A stretch of 64,000 bases of DNA from Jacaranda mimosifolia (Eukaryota > Streptophyta > Magnoliopsida > Lamiales > Bignoniaceae), in the NCBI GenBank assembly GCA_018894105.1, contig CM032127.1, forward strand, positions 2,947,001-3,011,000, read 5' to 3'. Both the position numbers and the translations under genes were made by a program. Positions 11,418-24,059 of the stretch are shown here, one piece after another; positions within the stretch are counted from its first letter, which is position 1, and the number at the start of each line of letters is the position of its first letter. Below the pieces are notes generated by a model. That model saw only the letters and a program-made list of their open reading frames with translations. It was not told the DNA's origin and did no database searches.

Positions 11418-11765
11418 ATGGTGTTTGACTAATCTTATTTAAAAAATTTTATAAGCTTATATACTTTGTAAGATGCTTTTTGAGTTTATAAGATGTTAAA
11501 TTTTTTAAAAAAATAAATAAATTTTTAAAGTATTTGAATAAAATAATATCTTATAACTTATAAAACATTAATAATAGTACTTTTGAAATTATATAATTAA
11601 TATTAACTTAGTTTGTTAAAATTTTCAAAATAAATTAATTACTCCTTACTTTTTTAAAAATAACTTATAAGCTTTTTAAAAAAATATCAAATATTTTTCA
11701 TATTTTATAAACTCTTAAACATATGTAATATGAGCTTATAAGTTCACTCAAACACTCTCTTATCC
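11418..11765. mobile_element. Probable MITE with GTGTTTGA-type ends
   Basis: The left end GGTGTTTGACTAATCTTAT and the reverse complement of the right end (GAGTGTTTGAGTGAACTTAT) form imperfect terminal inverted repeats. The interior is very AT-rich and non-coding. Confidence 0.5.
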
Positions 11766-13876
11766 GATTTTACACTTTCTTCTTCCGTTGCATTGGATTC
11801 ATTTGCACTCAACGCACTACAACACCACCTTCCCAAATAAAAGGGAAAAGAGAAAGGAAAAATCACAGGCGAGTCGCCACAAAAAAAAGTCAGAAAACGA
11901 CGAAATCAAGGACTGTACCTAAAAGTGAAGAATAGTACAAGTGAGCAATGATGGCTCCAACTATGGTTAGAGTGACCTTTGTGTGGTACTCTCAACCATG
12001 GTTAGGTTAAGCTAACTAGTCTGACGTGGCATCTGGGAAAAGAACAATGAAATGACGGTCTAATTAAGACAGCGATTGCTTGTGAGACCATCCTTCATTT
12101 TTCATATTCATGAGATTTTGGAGTTGTTTTGGAGTTTTGATGTTTGAAAGATATGAGAAATGAGAAATGAGAAATAAAGTTGTGAATGGCTGTGAGATAA
12201 AGTGTAATGATTAGTAATTTGATGGGTTGACGTGTTGTGAGGTTGTAAATAATTATAAGATTGTTTGTGAGATATGTTTAAAAGAATGATATTGTTTTAT
12301 GAGTTTTTGGTTTGTGGGTTTGTTTGGGATTTATAATTTTTTTTTAAAAAATAAAATTAATTTCTAAATTTAATAAGTTGAATATAACTTAATTTTTTTA
12401 AACAATATACCATGAATTAACTTGGTAAATTTCAAGTGGGTATGAAGAAAAATGATTTTTTTCCCAACAATATTTCTACAATTTTTTAATTAATCGTGGA
12501 TGGTTGGATTTTTTATTTTTTTCGTAATTTCGAGAATATTTTGAAATATTAGGTATCATCCCAAGTTAATGCATAAAATATGTTATTATTTTACGTTGTT
12601 CTTTATTAGTGGAGGAAAAAGAATCATGATTTTTTTATAAAATAAAAAAGTCAGTAAAATTTGATAATTTTATGGGTTATGGGTTTGTTTGGCATTTAAT
12701 TTTTTTAAATTAATTATAAATTTACTAAATTAAAACACTTTTTTAAAATTAATTTAGTTAATTAATTTGGTAAGACCCAAATAGCTTTGTTCTTCAATTT
12801 TTTTGAAAATAATTTTCCACAAATTAGTAATTAATTAATTTCCCATAAATTAGTAATCAAAATTTATTTTGCCCCAAAAATTTTTTGAACCAGTTATTTT
12901 ATATCGTTTTTTCAAAGAAATAATTATGTAGTGTGTATTAATTTCTTAAAAACAACCAAATATAAACCTTAATAACATTTGATTTGAGGGGCATGAGACA
13001 GAGAGACATTGGAGAGGAAAAGTGGGGGGAGAGAGAGACAGAGAGACATGGAGGGGAAGTGGGGGGAGAGGAGAGGAGGGGGCGCGGGGAGGGGGGGGGG
13101 GGGGCGGGGCAGGGGGTAGGAGAGAGAGAGAGTTGGAGATTTCTCCAACTGACCCGAATCAAGATAGGAAAAAAAACGCGGCGAGTTATTAATGTGCCAT
13201 TGATGCTTTAGGCGATGGTCTCAAATCCCCCGGACAAAATTAACCCTCTTAGATATAAAAACTAGCATGTGTCCGGTTTAATTTATCGAAAAGAATTATA
13301 TGAATGACTAATTTATTTTATTTTATGTTATTAAAACATGAATTGTAATTATTTTTAGTATTTAATGAAATAAAATATATTACTAATTAAATAGAATAAT
13401 ATGAATATTTCAATTAAAAATATTGTACTTGAAAATAATTTATATTTAAATAAGTTGTAGAATATCAAGAATTGCTCACTTTAAATTTATAAATTATACA
13501 ATGAAAAAATCTAAAATAAATAAATAAAAGAATTAATAAAATAAAAATAGTGTAAAATATTTTATTAAATATGTTTTTTAAATTAGATATATATTTATAC
13601 AAACATATTTGATATGACAAATAAGTAGATAACCTTTTTTTTTATAATGTAAAGCTTTTTGTTATGATTTCTTAATAATGTGAAAGTTATAGTTACAATT
13701 TTCATGAGATTTGAGAATTCTAAATGTTAAATATTTCTTGTTAGAGTAAATAGATCTATGAAAATAGCTTACATAAGGTTATTAATTATTTGATAACTAA
13801 TTCAATTAGTAGTTTGTAACATACAATTTCTGTAAGCTAAAATATCTCTTAATATTTCATATAATTATGGTAAGTA
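11766..13876. other. Intergenic DNA with a GA-rich low-complexity block
   Basis: AT-rich and non-coding except 12990-13130, a purine-rich block of GAGAGACAGAGAGACA units followed by a run of G at ~13089-13105. Open frames across this block on both strands are compositional. Confidence 0.55.
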
Positions 13877-15450
13877 AAATTTAGGGTTAAATTCACTTTG
13901 CCCCTTGTACTGTGGGGTTGGTATCAATTACCCTCGTCTACTATGAAAATCTTCAAACACCCCCCTGAGTCCCTCACACCGTTAAAAAATTGACGGAAGA
14001 ATTGGATGGTGTGGCATCAATTGTTTCTTTCTTGGCCTTGTGGCTTTTGCAATTTTTTTCCCCCCAAATTGTCATCATGAGATTTATATAATGCAACACT
14101 TGCAACATAAACATCAAGCTTTCTATCAAAAGAAAAAGAGAAAAACTTCCAATTTCATTCATATGCCCATCTTGGTAGCTAAAATTCATAATAATGTAAG
14201 GTTGTAAATGAATATTAAACGGTACGGATATGTTGTATTCATATTCGTATCCATTTAGATTTTATAATATCTGTATCTATATCTGTATCCGTATCCGTAT
14301 CCAATGGATGTTTTTTAATAACATTCGAATTCGTATTCAATGGATATTAACAAATTCGGATATATCTGTATCTGAGTATAATTATTAGGAAACATCTGTT
14401 TATAAATATCCGAATATCCGCTTACAAATATCCAAATATCCGAATTCGTTAACTTGTAATAAAATGCATATTTTTTTTAATAAATTTCATTAAAAATAAA
14501 TTTACTAGTTTATCTTAGAATTAAAAAATTAATTATTTTTTATTTAGTTAATTTTTTAAATTAATGATTGATTTTATAATTAATTAATATTAATAAAATG
14601 CACCAATATAAATTAATCATAAAATCAAGCAACAATAATTTTATATTGATCAATTTTATCGTTCATATATATATGTATTGATTTTTTAATTTTTTTTTAT
14701 TTAATAGTGTTTAATTATCATTACCACCATCTATCGATTCTTCATAGTCCTTAACTACTGATTTTTTCTTATTAATTCTTATATTATAATTTTTTAAAAA
14801 GATTATTTATATATTAAAATACATGAAAAATTAAAATATATTATATATAATAATTTTTTAAATATTATTTATTAGATATGGATAAGGAACTTAATTAAAT
14901 TACGGATAATCGAATATATAAACGAATATATCCAACGGATATGTATTCGAAGCGAATATTAAATGGATCGGATAGGCAATTACCATATTCGTTCGTATAT
15001 GTTTACAATCGAATACGGATAATATCTGCTTTAAACGGATACATATAATATGCCCTATAAACATATTCGGATGTGAACGGTAAACAAATTTTCGAATATT
15101 CATTTACAGCCCTAGACATTATTATGAATTTTAGCTACCAAGATGGGCATATGAATGAAATTGGAAGTTTTTCTCTTTTTCTTTTGATAGAAAGCTTGAT
15201 GTTTATGTTGCAAGTGTTGCATTATATAAATCTCATGAGGACAATCTTGGAGGGGGGGGGGGGGGGGGAATTGCAAAAGCCACAAGGCCAAGAAAGAAAC
15301 AATTGCTGCCACATCATCCAATTATTCCGTCAAATTTTTAATGGTGTGAGGGACTCAGGGGGGTGTTTGAAGATTTTCATAGTAGATGGGAGTAATTGAT
15401 ACCAACCCCATAGTACAAGGGGGCAAAGTGAATTTAACCCTAAAATTTAT
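13877..15450. mobile_element. Non-autonomous element with ~340-bp inverted arms
   Basis: The left arm 13877-~14210 and the right arm ~15100-15450 are inverted copies. Landmarks are TTTAGGGTTAAATTCACTTT at the tips, ATTGGAAGTTTTTCTCTTTT within the arms, and CATTATTATGAATTTTAGC near the inner ends. The spacer (14217-15110) is AT-rich with many CGGATAT/ATATCCG words in both orientations. It looks like a second, nested inverted-repeat element with GTAAATGAATATT ends. No transposase frame is seen. Apparent frames in the arms (13974-14189 and 15073-15399) mirror each other and are not genes. No target-site duplication could be fixed. Confidence 0.75.
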
Positions 15451-15965
15451 TTCGTTTTATTTATATATGTAATTATTTTATTATTTTTGAAATTATCAAT
15501 TAACATATATTATGTACATGAATAAAAAATTAAGTAAATTTTCAATATTCAATTTAAAATAAAATATCAATCTCTCATAAGTTTCTTTTATAATTAGAAT
15601 ATAAAAATTATGAATTATTAAATGGATACATACTTTCAATCATTTTTTTTTTATTTGACATCATATTATAAGCAAAAATGTAAAAATAAATGGACGCGAT
15701 ATAACTATAAAAGAGTGTAATTAAATATATTAAAAATATAAAAATTAATATTATTTGCTATTTAAATGGTTATTTATAAATTTTTGGATCTTTTCAACTA
15801 TGTCAACCATATATATGTTCCATATAAAAGACTTTATTTCAAATAATTGTAAATGAGTTCTCCATTATTGTATTGTTAAAAAACTATAATGATTTAAATT
15901 AATAATATAAAAAAATATTTAGAATTTATAGTTGTTGTAGAAAGTACCTGTTTATGTTTGAATAA
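15451..15965. other. AT-rich intergenic DNA before duplication copy B
   Basis: No coding signal. The boundary with copy B lies close to the first recognisable FLZ coding sequence at ~15966. Confidence 0.5.
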
Positions 15966-16838
15966 ACACCAGATCACACCAGAAAGATCAACGCATGTTT
16001 GAAGGCACCTAAGTCACTGCCTAAGAATGTCGCCGTTTTTCCTAATATCCCGTCTAAACCAGCCAATGTTGAAAAGGGCAATTCTGATGTTGTGTTTGAA
16101 ATTGGAGAATCCCCATCTGAACCAGAGCCTTATGAAAATTTCCGGGTCTGTTCGTTGGGTTCCGGCGGGTATGGTTCACAACTGGCAAAGTTTGGAAACT
16201 GTAAGTCGAGATTTGGGTCTGGCAATTTGGTTCCTGAGAGTAGAATGAAACCAATGCCTTCAGAGAGTGAGATTCTTGGAGAAAGCCATAAATTAGGCAA
16301 TTCTTCAGTGGGAAAGTTGAGTTCCATCCCTTATATTGGTTCTATTCCAGCAAGTGAAATTGAGCTCTCTGAGGATTATACTTGTGCTACAACTCATGGC
16401 CCCAATCCAAAAGTTACTCATATCATTCTTTGGTGACTGCATTTTGGAATGTCACAATGATAAAGTAACCAATTTTTTGAACAAAAGTGAAGATAATGCG
16501 ACTCCTGAGGCCAATGGGCCGTCTAATGTTCTTGAATCTTTTCCCCCCGATGATTTCTTGAAATTCTGTTACTCTTGCCAGAAGAAATTGGATGGTGAAG
16601 ATATTTACATGTATAGGTTAGCCCTCGATATCCCTTTGCCATCTTTGTGTTTGTTTTGCTATATTGTTTCTTTGTGAGACTTATGGATTGAGACTCTTTG
16701 GTTGTTTGCAGGGGTGAGAAAGCGTTTTGCAGTTATAGTTGCCGCTCACAGGAGATTGAGATTGATGAAGAGATGGAGAAAACAAACAGGGATTTCTCTG
16801 AACTTTCTGGGGCCAGCTTGTCCATTGCTACAACATAG
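15966..16838 (+). pseudogene. FCS-like zinc finger gene, frameshifted copy B
   Basis: Second copy of the FLZ gene at 1-647, reaching further 5' (motif KAPKSLPKNVAVFPNIPSKP, typical of the FLZ N-terminal region). The frame opens after a TAA at 15963-15965 with no ATG before the conserved part, so the true N-terminus is missing. A four-base insertion (16425-16428) relative to copy A shifts the frame and gives TGA at 16434-16436, ahead of the zinc finger. The downstream part is otherwise preserved: exon end 16616, intron 16617-16711, exon 16712-16838 with DIYMYR/GEKAFCSYSCR. The FLZ module is therefore lost from any straightforward product. A sequencing error cannot be excluded from one sequence. 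Confidence 0.8.
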
Positions 16839-17323
16839 GTCAAGTTGATCATAATGTCTTAAAAACACTATGGCCATGATTGGTGAAACTGCGGCCCTCC
16901 TTTGTTAAGATTCTCTTTGAAATCACAGTGATTAATCCAAACAAATTGAAGGACAATCCTCAACATGAGGAATCAAAATAACAATAGGAAACAAACATTA
17001 ACAATTTCAAATACAAACTCATAGATTATAGAGTTTTGTTATCAAATCTCTGCCCAATCCATTGATCATTTCCATCTTCTTAACAATAAAACCCCACATG
17101 AAAAGTAGATTAAGCCATCAGAAGCACAGCATATGTATGGATACACAAAAAACTTTTTAACCACCGCTGTATTTTCCAAAGATAGTAGCTTATGTTCATC
17201 ACTTACATTATCTCCAAAGATTTCAAACTTCAGAAAACTTCAAGGCCAGCATCTGATAAAGAATTAACATGGCCCAAAAAGCTCACACAATTCATTCCTT
17301 AAACTGCATACCATAATAAATAC

Positions 17324-20300
17324 CTAGTACATCCTGCCAGAACATTCTGCAGTACCACAAAAACATTTCTTAACCTTGACATCTCCATTAGAATCACGAA
17401 TCTGACCAACCGAGTAATTGTAGTGATAAGTCAGCTCCTGCAATGGAGGAATATTTTCCATTGCAAAGAGCATCACATGGGGCATTTTACGGTCATCATG
17501 ATCGTATGTCACATTTTGCGCGTAAAGATTAGGTAAACAGCTATGATTAATGAACCTTCCGACATTTCCATATTGGCATGCATCAATTGTATAGCCACCT
17601 TCTTCCATGACTTCAACCAAAATTGCTTCTTCTTCAGGCTTGAGAGGGTAATCGCCATAATTCCGCCCAACATCAAAGAGATATTCGTCATTGCCTACCC
17701 GTTTTTCAGCTTCCTTGTCTTCAAGAAGCTCTCCAGCATACTCACATATAAAACTTCCTGAAGGTATAGAAGTCAGTGGCCTAACTCCCCAGCCTCGGGA
17801 CTCTGTCTTGAATATCTCAAGCTGAAATTTGATGCCGCGTTGGCTGACTCTATTGTAGCAAGTAGGGGGGCATCTACAATGAGGACCGCATTCGTATACA
17901 ATAGGTTTTGTTTCAACTAAGGCCCCATTACGATTGTATGGGATTTCACCTCCGTTTCTGACTGCACAGCGGCATTTTTTTGAGTCAGAGCATCGGCCTG
18001 TACAATCACAACTGGCTGGTGGGTTCGGACAGAGCCAATCGGGATACATCATCTTAGAAATGTAGTTGAATGGAGGTGGTTTCTCGTCGTTTACAGTATT
18101 CACAGCACAAATAGGAATGGGCTCTTTTCCTCCTGAAATATCAGTGACACACACGCCTGGTCGGAGTTTGGACTTATTCTTCAATTCTTTCCAAGCAAGC
18201 TCAGGCTGACCAGGATTCCTCCTCAACTCAAACATAAAAACTTTCTTACCACGTGGTCCATCTTCCGTCCAGTAATTTTTCACCGTGTATAGACCATCAT
18301 AAACATATGTCGTGATCACCTTAGGTTTTGGATCCAGAGGATCTACAACTTTTGTCTCCTTCCATCCCCGTACAACACGAACCGGATTCTGTGCAGATAT
18401 ACTATTTTTCAGAGCCAAATTCCCTCTTTCAAGCTTCTGATCTTCAGGTTCTTTACCTTTCCCAAGGATGTTTCCTCCTTGTCCAGAGTATATCAAGACA
18501 TCAGCATTCTCCATATCATCAGAATAAGCCCCAGAAGCAACAATACTAATGGAAACTGGTACTCCATTGAGCTTCATCCAATCTATACCAGCCTGGTACA
18601 GGCGGTGAATACCAACAGCAGCAAGCTCCACTCTATACTGAAACTCATCACCCACTTCAACTCCAGGAACTTGTCCCAAAATCTGTTTTGCTGTGTTAAC
18701 TTCTTTTCCTTGGTCTTTAATTATCTTTGCAGCGAGCAGATCAATCCGTTGTTTTTTCCCTGACTGCATTGATTTTCCTTCCTCATCCTGCATTGAGTTT
18801 GCTTCCTCTTGTTGCAAGAGCTTTCTATAAATAGCATTAAACCAGCGAAGAGTCTGTCTCACTCTGTTACGGGCATCACCATGGCCGGAACTGTTAAGAC
18901 CAAAAGGAGGCATGTTAACTTCAAAATCTTTTCGTTTATGGCTAGCAGGAGAATCTGAAGGGAAGTCTCCATCACAACCATGGCCTTCATCATCTGCGAG
19001 GATCAATGCACCTGGACTCTCATCTGCATCATCGGAAATATGAACTTTGTTGTGCTTCTTAGATGGCAATCCTGAAAATTTTACTTTAGGACTACTTTTC
19101 TTAGCAACAGCCTTGGCCTTCTGCCGCCAAGACAAATTCTGCTTCCTCTTTTTTTCTCCACTCATTCCTCCATCAGAGATACTTAAAACTGTTTTCCCTT
19201 TCCTCCATGGACAATAAGGTGCAGCCATCAGACCATGCACAACCTCCCTATCCACTTCATCCGCTGAGCTGCAAACACTACGTGATGGCCCAATTTCATC
19301 ACTTTCTCCTGGTGAATAAACAACAATATCCTTCCCGAGAGGTCCTGCAGAATCATCCTCAGTGTTATCAGGCACTGTCTTAAACATGGAAATAGGAGTG
19401 ATTTCAAGCACGCCTTCATAATTGGCACTGCAATCTTCCTCGTTTGTGTAGGTTACTAAAACAGATCCTCCATCTGCATCATAAGAATCGGAAAATGCAG
19501 TCTTCTCCAGAGATGGTCCTCCTGAACAATCTGCTTTAAGATTACTATTCGAAGCAACAGCTTTGGACTTCTGAAGCCGAGATAAATTCTTCTCTCTCAC
19601 TTTTAGTTCACTTGTTCCACCATCTGAATTATTTAAAGCTACTTTCCCTTTCCTCCATGGACAATATGGTGCAGCCATCAGGCCATGTACAACCTCCCTA
19701 TGCAATTCATTCCCCAACCTAAAACCACTATGTGGCCTTACTTCATCATTTCTATCTGGTGAGTAAACAACAATCTCTTTCCCCACTTGTCCTCCACTAT
19801 CCTGAATGCTGGAATCAACCATTGGATTGGATGTGGTTCCTGATCCAGGCATAGTTTGCCTTGCTTCCATTTTCTCAATATTGCTGCATTCTTCAAAATC
19901 CATGAGCCCACCTTCCATGGTGGCTTCTTTCATCTCCCCTGGCAGCTCTCTTCCAGCACCATCATTCAATCTTCCAGTTTCTTCTTTACCAACTCTATTG
20001 TTGTCAAGCTCACCCAAACATCCTCTTTGAGAAGTTGTTAGTATCTCATCGCCTACTACCCCTCTCTCTGAAACATTCCTCAACATAGTTGCCTCTTGTT
20101 CCACTTCAACCTTTTCAATCCTTCCCAGACGACCATTTTCTGAAGTAACCAACTGTTTTTCTTCTTCAATTGGTAAAGGAACACTGCACCCACAACATGG
20201 AGGGAAGTCACGAACAGCAGACACTCTTCTCCGACGGTATTTATCCTTCGGCCTAATGGAAATCTCTGGCTTAATGCTGCCGCAAAATGAAGATAATACC

Positions 20301-21200
20301 TGAAGACCACCCAGCACAAGCTCTTCATCAACTGAAGGACCATTACCTAATGTTAATTTTGCCTCCTCCGCACCTGAGTTCTGAACCGAAGAGAAATCTT
20401 CCACCTCATTTAACTCTTTCAACATTGTCTGACCTCCAGCCTCAGTATCTTTCTCAGAAGAATCAGTATTCATGTCATTCAGCGTACCAACTCCAATGAG
20501 TTTGGTTTCTGTTGTCAATTCATCAACATTATTCGAGAAATGATTCATTATCATTGTTGTCACTTTTCCCACCAATGCATCCAATGATTCCATGCTCTCT
20601 ACTTCAATAGGATTATTTACTACTTCATGTATTTGACAGTCGAGCTCGTTTGGCAGCTGAATTCCGAGCTGTCCAGTTTCCATCATCAATTTCTTGACGC
20701 CATTTGCATTCCCCACCACTTTTTCCACTGATGCATCCAATGATTCAGTCATATCTACATCCACAATACTGTTTACTGCTTCATATGATCGACACTCCAT
20801 CTCGTTATCAGAGTCTTTGACACCACTAGAACCCACAACATTTTGCATTTCAGAATTCTTTACCTCATTCTCGACCTGATCAGCCTCTATTCTATTGGTC
20901 ATTTGTGAATTTCCGACCGCCTCAGACTCCAATAGATCAGTCATTTTGGAAATTCCATTAGCCACCGTGGCATTAGTCATTTCAGAATTTTTAACATCAA
21001 TAGTCTCCATAATCCCGGCTCCACCACCACCCTTTTCTTCAGGTTTCAAATTAATCAGCACGGCACTGGGGCCACACCCCTGGCGGAAAATCCCGTGTCG
21101 CAGATACTTTCCTGGGCTTATATTTGGGCACATGACCGTTCTCCAATGGCCGCTTGTTTGAGACCTCAGTAGATAAGCTACCATTTGAAAATGAAACCAT
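17324..21200 (-). CDS. SUVH: SUVH5/6-type histone H3-K9 methyltransferase
   Basis: SUVH enzymes read methylated DNA through an SRA (YDG) domain and methylate histone H3 lysine 9 through SET, keeping transposons silent (family knowledge). It is intronless; one frame runs from 21184 to TAG at 17324 (1286 aa). Approximate order: acidic repetitive N-terminus 50-800, SRA 835-1000 (GVEVGDEFQYRVEL, SGQGGN), pre-SET 1010-1110 (CDCTGRCSDSKKCRC), SET 1140-1260 (GWGVRP, NHSCLPN, ELTYHYNY), post-SET CFCGTAEC at the end. All catalytic and zinc residues I can judge are present. It is much longer than the ~800 aa usual for SUVH5/6, partly through an internal 150-residue repeat. A better family start is ATG 21198-21200, whose frame encodes KRPLENGHVPKYKPRKVSA. 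That frame meets the long one only across a run of four G (21077-21080), suggesting a one-base frameshift or sequence error. Confidence 0.92.
18890..19790 (-). repeat. Internal 450-bp tandem duplication in the SUVH coding region
   Basis: Two in-frame units of 150 codons. Each begins with GK(E/D)IVVYSP and carries REVVHGLMAAPYCPWRKGK and a lysine-rich KN LS..QK.KAVA segment. The GKxIVVYSP motif sits at ~19780 and ~19330, and the HGLMAAPYCPWRKGK codons start near 19690 and 19240, a period of exactly 450 bases. The motif normally occurs once in SUVH5/6 relatives, to my knowledge. Confidence 0.85.
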
Positions 21201-21220
21201 TATCTGTTGTCAACAATCCC

Positions 21221-21244
21221 TTAAAAAAGCTCCACCAGCTCCAT
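21221..21244 (-). promoter_or_regulatory. Short upstream ORF in the SUVH leader
   Basis: ATG at 21242-21244 opens an 8-codon frame ending in TAA at 21221-21223, about 20 bases ahead of the family-preferred start at 21200. A CAG splice acceptor (TTTCCAG) lies just upstream at ~21260, so this would be in the last leader exon. Confidence 0.35.
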
Positions 21245-22030
21245 TATTGTAAGTAAAAACCTGGAAATCTAAAGATTAATTATCTTAAAAACGAGAACAG
21301 TAAAATCAGGGTTGAAAACCAAAAAAAATATTGTAAAATAATTAGACAAATTTCAGATTGTCATTTAACAAGTAACCTAAGATTAAATAGATCCATCCAT
21401 CAATCAGAAAACCCCATAGATAACAAAGACAAATATCCATAAACACGCACACATAGCATCCTAACCACCTTAGAAATAGAAGATTTGCAGCATAAAAGGA
21501 AAAGGTGAAGCAAAAGAAAATGGTGAAACTATCAGATTAAACGAGTACGCCCTGATAACAGCGACCTACGAAAACAATGCACAACGATAATTACTCCTTC
21601 AACTCCAACATGCAACCATAGGTACATGCAGAAGTACCTGATGCAGAAGAAGTCGTTGCTGATCCCTTAGAAGAATTGAAAAGAAATTTGACAAGTCGGT
21701 CCCCACAAAAGCTGCACCAGCACATATAACATCAATTTTTTAATAATTATCAATAAAATTTAATTGAATCGTAGATCAAAAACAGAAGAAGAAATGGAAA
21801 ATTAAACATGCTGAATCTACCGTGATTCAGCACCGCGACATCAAAATCTACCATTCCACCATCAACCGAGCATATAGATACACACACATACACGCGTGTA
21901 TCGCTTTGTGCGATTATATATGAAATCACGAATGAGATTGAGCAACGGGTGAAATCATCGAAGCGAAAAATGCTGCGTATTCGGACTGAGGAAAAAATAA
22001 GAAGATTAGAGTGTGTCTGGTCGAGGGCTC
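21245..22030 (-). promoter_or_regulatory. SUVH 5' leader, leader intron and promoter region
   Basis: Less AT-rich than the flanking DNA. The TTTCCAG acceptor at ~21257-21263 suggests an intron in the 5' UTR. The transcription start is not fixed; nothing coding is seen. Confidence 0.4.
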
Positions 22031-22699
22031 CTAAAAATTTATTATTTTATCCCTATGTTTATGGGAAAATTTGTAGTGGCGCAAGAGCGAATTTCCACTT
22101 TGCACCCTCAATTATACACATATAATATTTTTGCCCCCCAAAATATACTATATTGTTTAAATCTATTTTCTTTCCAAAATATTTGGAAAACATTAATTTA
22201 AAATTTTGAATTTTATTAGATCTTGATAATATACAATAATTAATTAAGTTAAATCAATTATAAAATGATACAATTGAATTTTATACTAATTTATTTTTAT
22301 TTTAATAAATAAACATTACCGACGATAAATAATTTTAGAGATTTAATATTTTCAAGATGTTACAAATTGGGTTGATTTTCTATACCCATAACTCAATACA
22401 CATTTATATTGAGTGGAATTCATTTTTATATATAATATTTTTAATGAGTTGTAATTCTACTGAAAGGTTGTATCAAGTGTTGCGACTCCATAAAATGTTG
22501 TTGAAAGAAATGCGACTTTATAAAAAATTGTGCGATTAGAATATTTTACCTTTCTTGTAGCTAGTTACAAAATTACTTGTTTTCATATGTGTTGCAAATA
22601 AATGTATGCTTATTGATTTGGTTTTTTATCATTATTGTTTTTATGGTGCAATTGTAAATGATATAACGTGGTATAAATTTGTTATTGTGAGTATAAGGT

Positions 22700-23625
22700 A
22701 ACGATTGGTATGCAGGAATGAAATTAGGTGGGAATGGAATGACTTTAGGAATAGAATAAAGATGGGAAAGGAATGGTGTTAATGTAAATCATCCCATACT
22801 TGATATGATAAGGAATGAGAAAGGAATTGAATCGCTATTCCTTACTTTATTCAAATATCATGATTGATATTTAGCAATAATAGGTAGGAATGGAATGAAA
22901 GTATTTTAAATGACCAAATTATCTTTTTGTATAAAATTTTTAAAATAAAATATTTTATGATAAATTGTTTATATCTTGTAATTCATTTTTTTTTGGTGAT
23001 CCAGCATTACCCACACCAAATTTAATAAACAACACCACCATACATTAATGTTGAACAAAGGAATAAAGGAGAGTAGTTTACCTTTTTTGGCATCAAATAT
23101 GATGTTTTAAGCTGGCACCACTTTTATGATCACTGCAGGGCTTCTTGAACATAGTTTTCAAGAGAAGAATAGAGACTAACAAAATTTCATATTAAAAGAA
23201 GAAGAAACGTGATTAATAATTAGATGACAAGGATTATGATGTATTTATTGTTTTTTTAGAGTAAAAATAAAATAGAAACCTTGTAATAAAAGAAATGTGG
23301 TATCTAATTAATTTTTCTTTCAATATAGTTTGAAAATTATGGGAGAAACCCTATAAGAAGAAGATAGCTTCAAGAAGAATTTGCAATGATTTAGAATTCT
23401 ATTATTAAATATCATAGGGTAATTTTGTCAAAGACAAAAATAAGTTCATTCCTAACAGATCGAGAATAGCTAAATCCATGGGGCAGGGAAGGAATGACTA
23501 ACCCCATGCTTTTAAGAATAGGAATTCCTATGGGAATAAGGATTCTCATTCTTAAATTATACAAAGCATGAGTTTAGGAATGACCATTTTATTCTCACCC
23601 CATTCCTGCATACCAATCGTGTCAT
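22700..23625. mobile_element. Non-autonomous element with ACGATTGGTATGCAGGAATG ends
   Basis: The left end at ~22700 and right end at ~23625 are inverted copies of a ~20-base terminal sequence. The interior repeats GGAATGG/ATTCCTA words in both orientations and has no transposase frame. The target-site duplication is unclear. It lies in the block deleted from copy A. Confidence 0.65.
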
Positions 23626-24022
23626 AAGATATTTGGGCGTTTATATAAATTTAATATTATTATTTATTATTTTGTGGAACATAATGAGAGTATCTGTCAG
23701 GTTAGATGAGCTCAATCTTAGATCCTGGGACCAAGACTGGGTTTAGTCCTAGATCAGTTAGATATGAGGAATGGATCAAGAGATTGGATTTGGATTTTTT
23801 TTTCCTTCAATTTATTATTTTTTGAAATACTTAATGTTGTTGACAGATTGAATATGGATCGCATAAGTCATATCCAAATTTAAATTTGATTATCAAAATT
23901 CATATTGAAATATGACTATATATCATATAAGATCTTTGTTAGCCATCATCATATTTGAATATGATGGATATCCAAAATCATATAAGAAGTTCCAACCTGA
24001 ATTTATTTATTTATATATTTTT

Positions 24023-24041
24023 GCGCCCCCCCCCCCCCCCC
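24023..24041. repeat. Poly-C run
   Basis: An uninterrupted run of about 16 C in otherwise AT-rich intergenic DNA. The length is error-prone. Confidence 0.8.
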
Positions 24042-24059
24042 AAATTGTATTAAAATATA

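Noticed and set aside
12984..13211. Arg/Gly/Glu-rich frames on both strands over the GA-rich block
   Set aside because: The frames follow from the GAGAGACA repeat and G run; no start context, splice or family support.
15073..15399. 108-codon frame with a mirrored twin at 13974-14189
   Set aside because: The two frames are the two arms of one inverted repeat; stops and a poly-G run interrupt any longer gene.
19806..21161. Several plus-strand frames of 60-90 codons
   Set aside because: Antisense shadows of the SUVH coding sequence.
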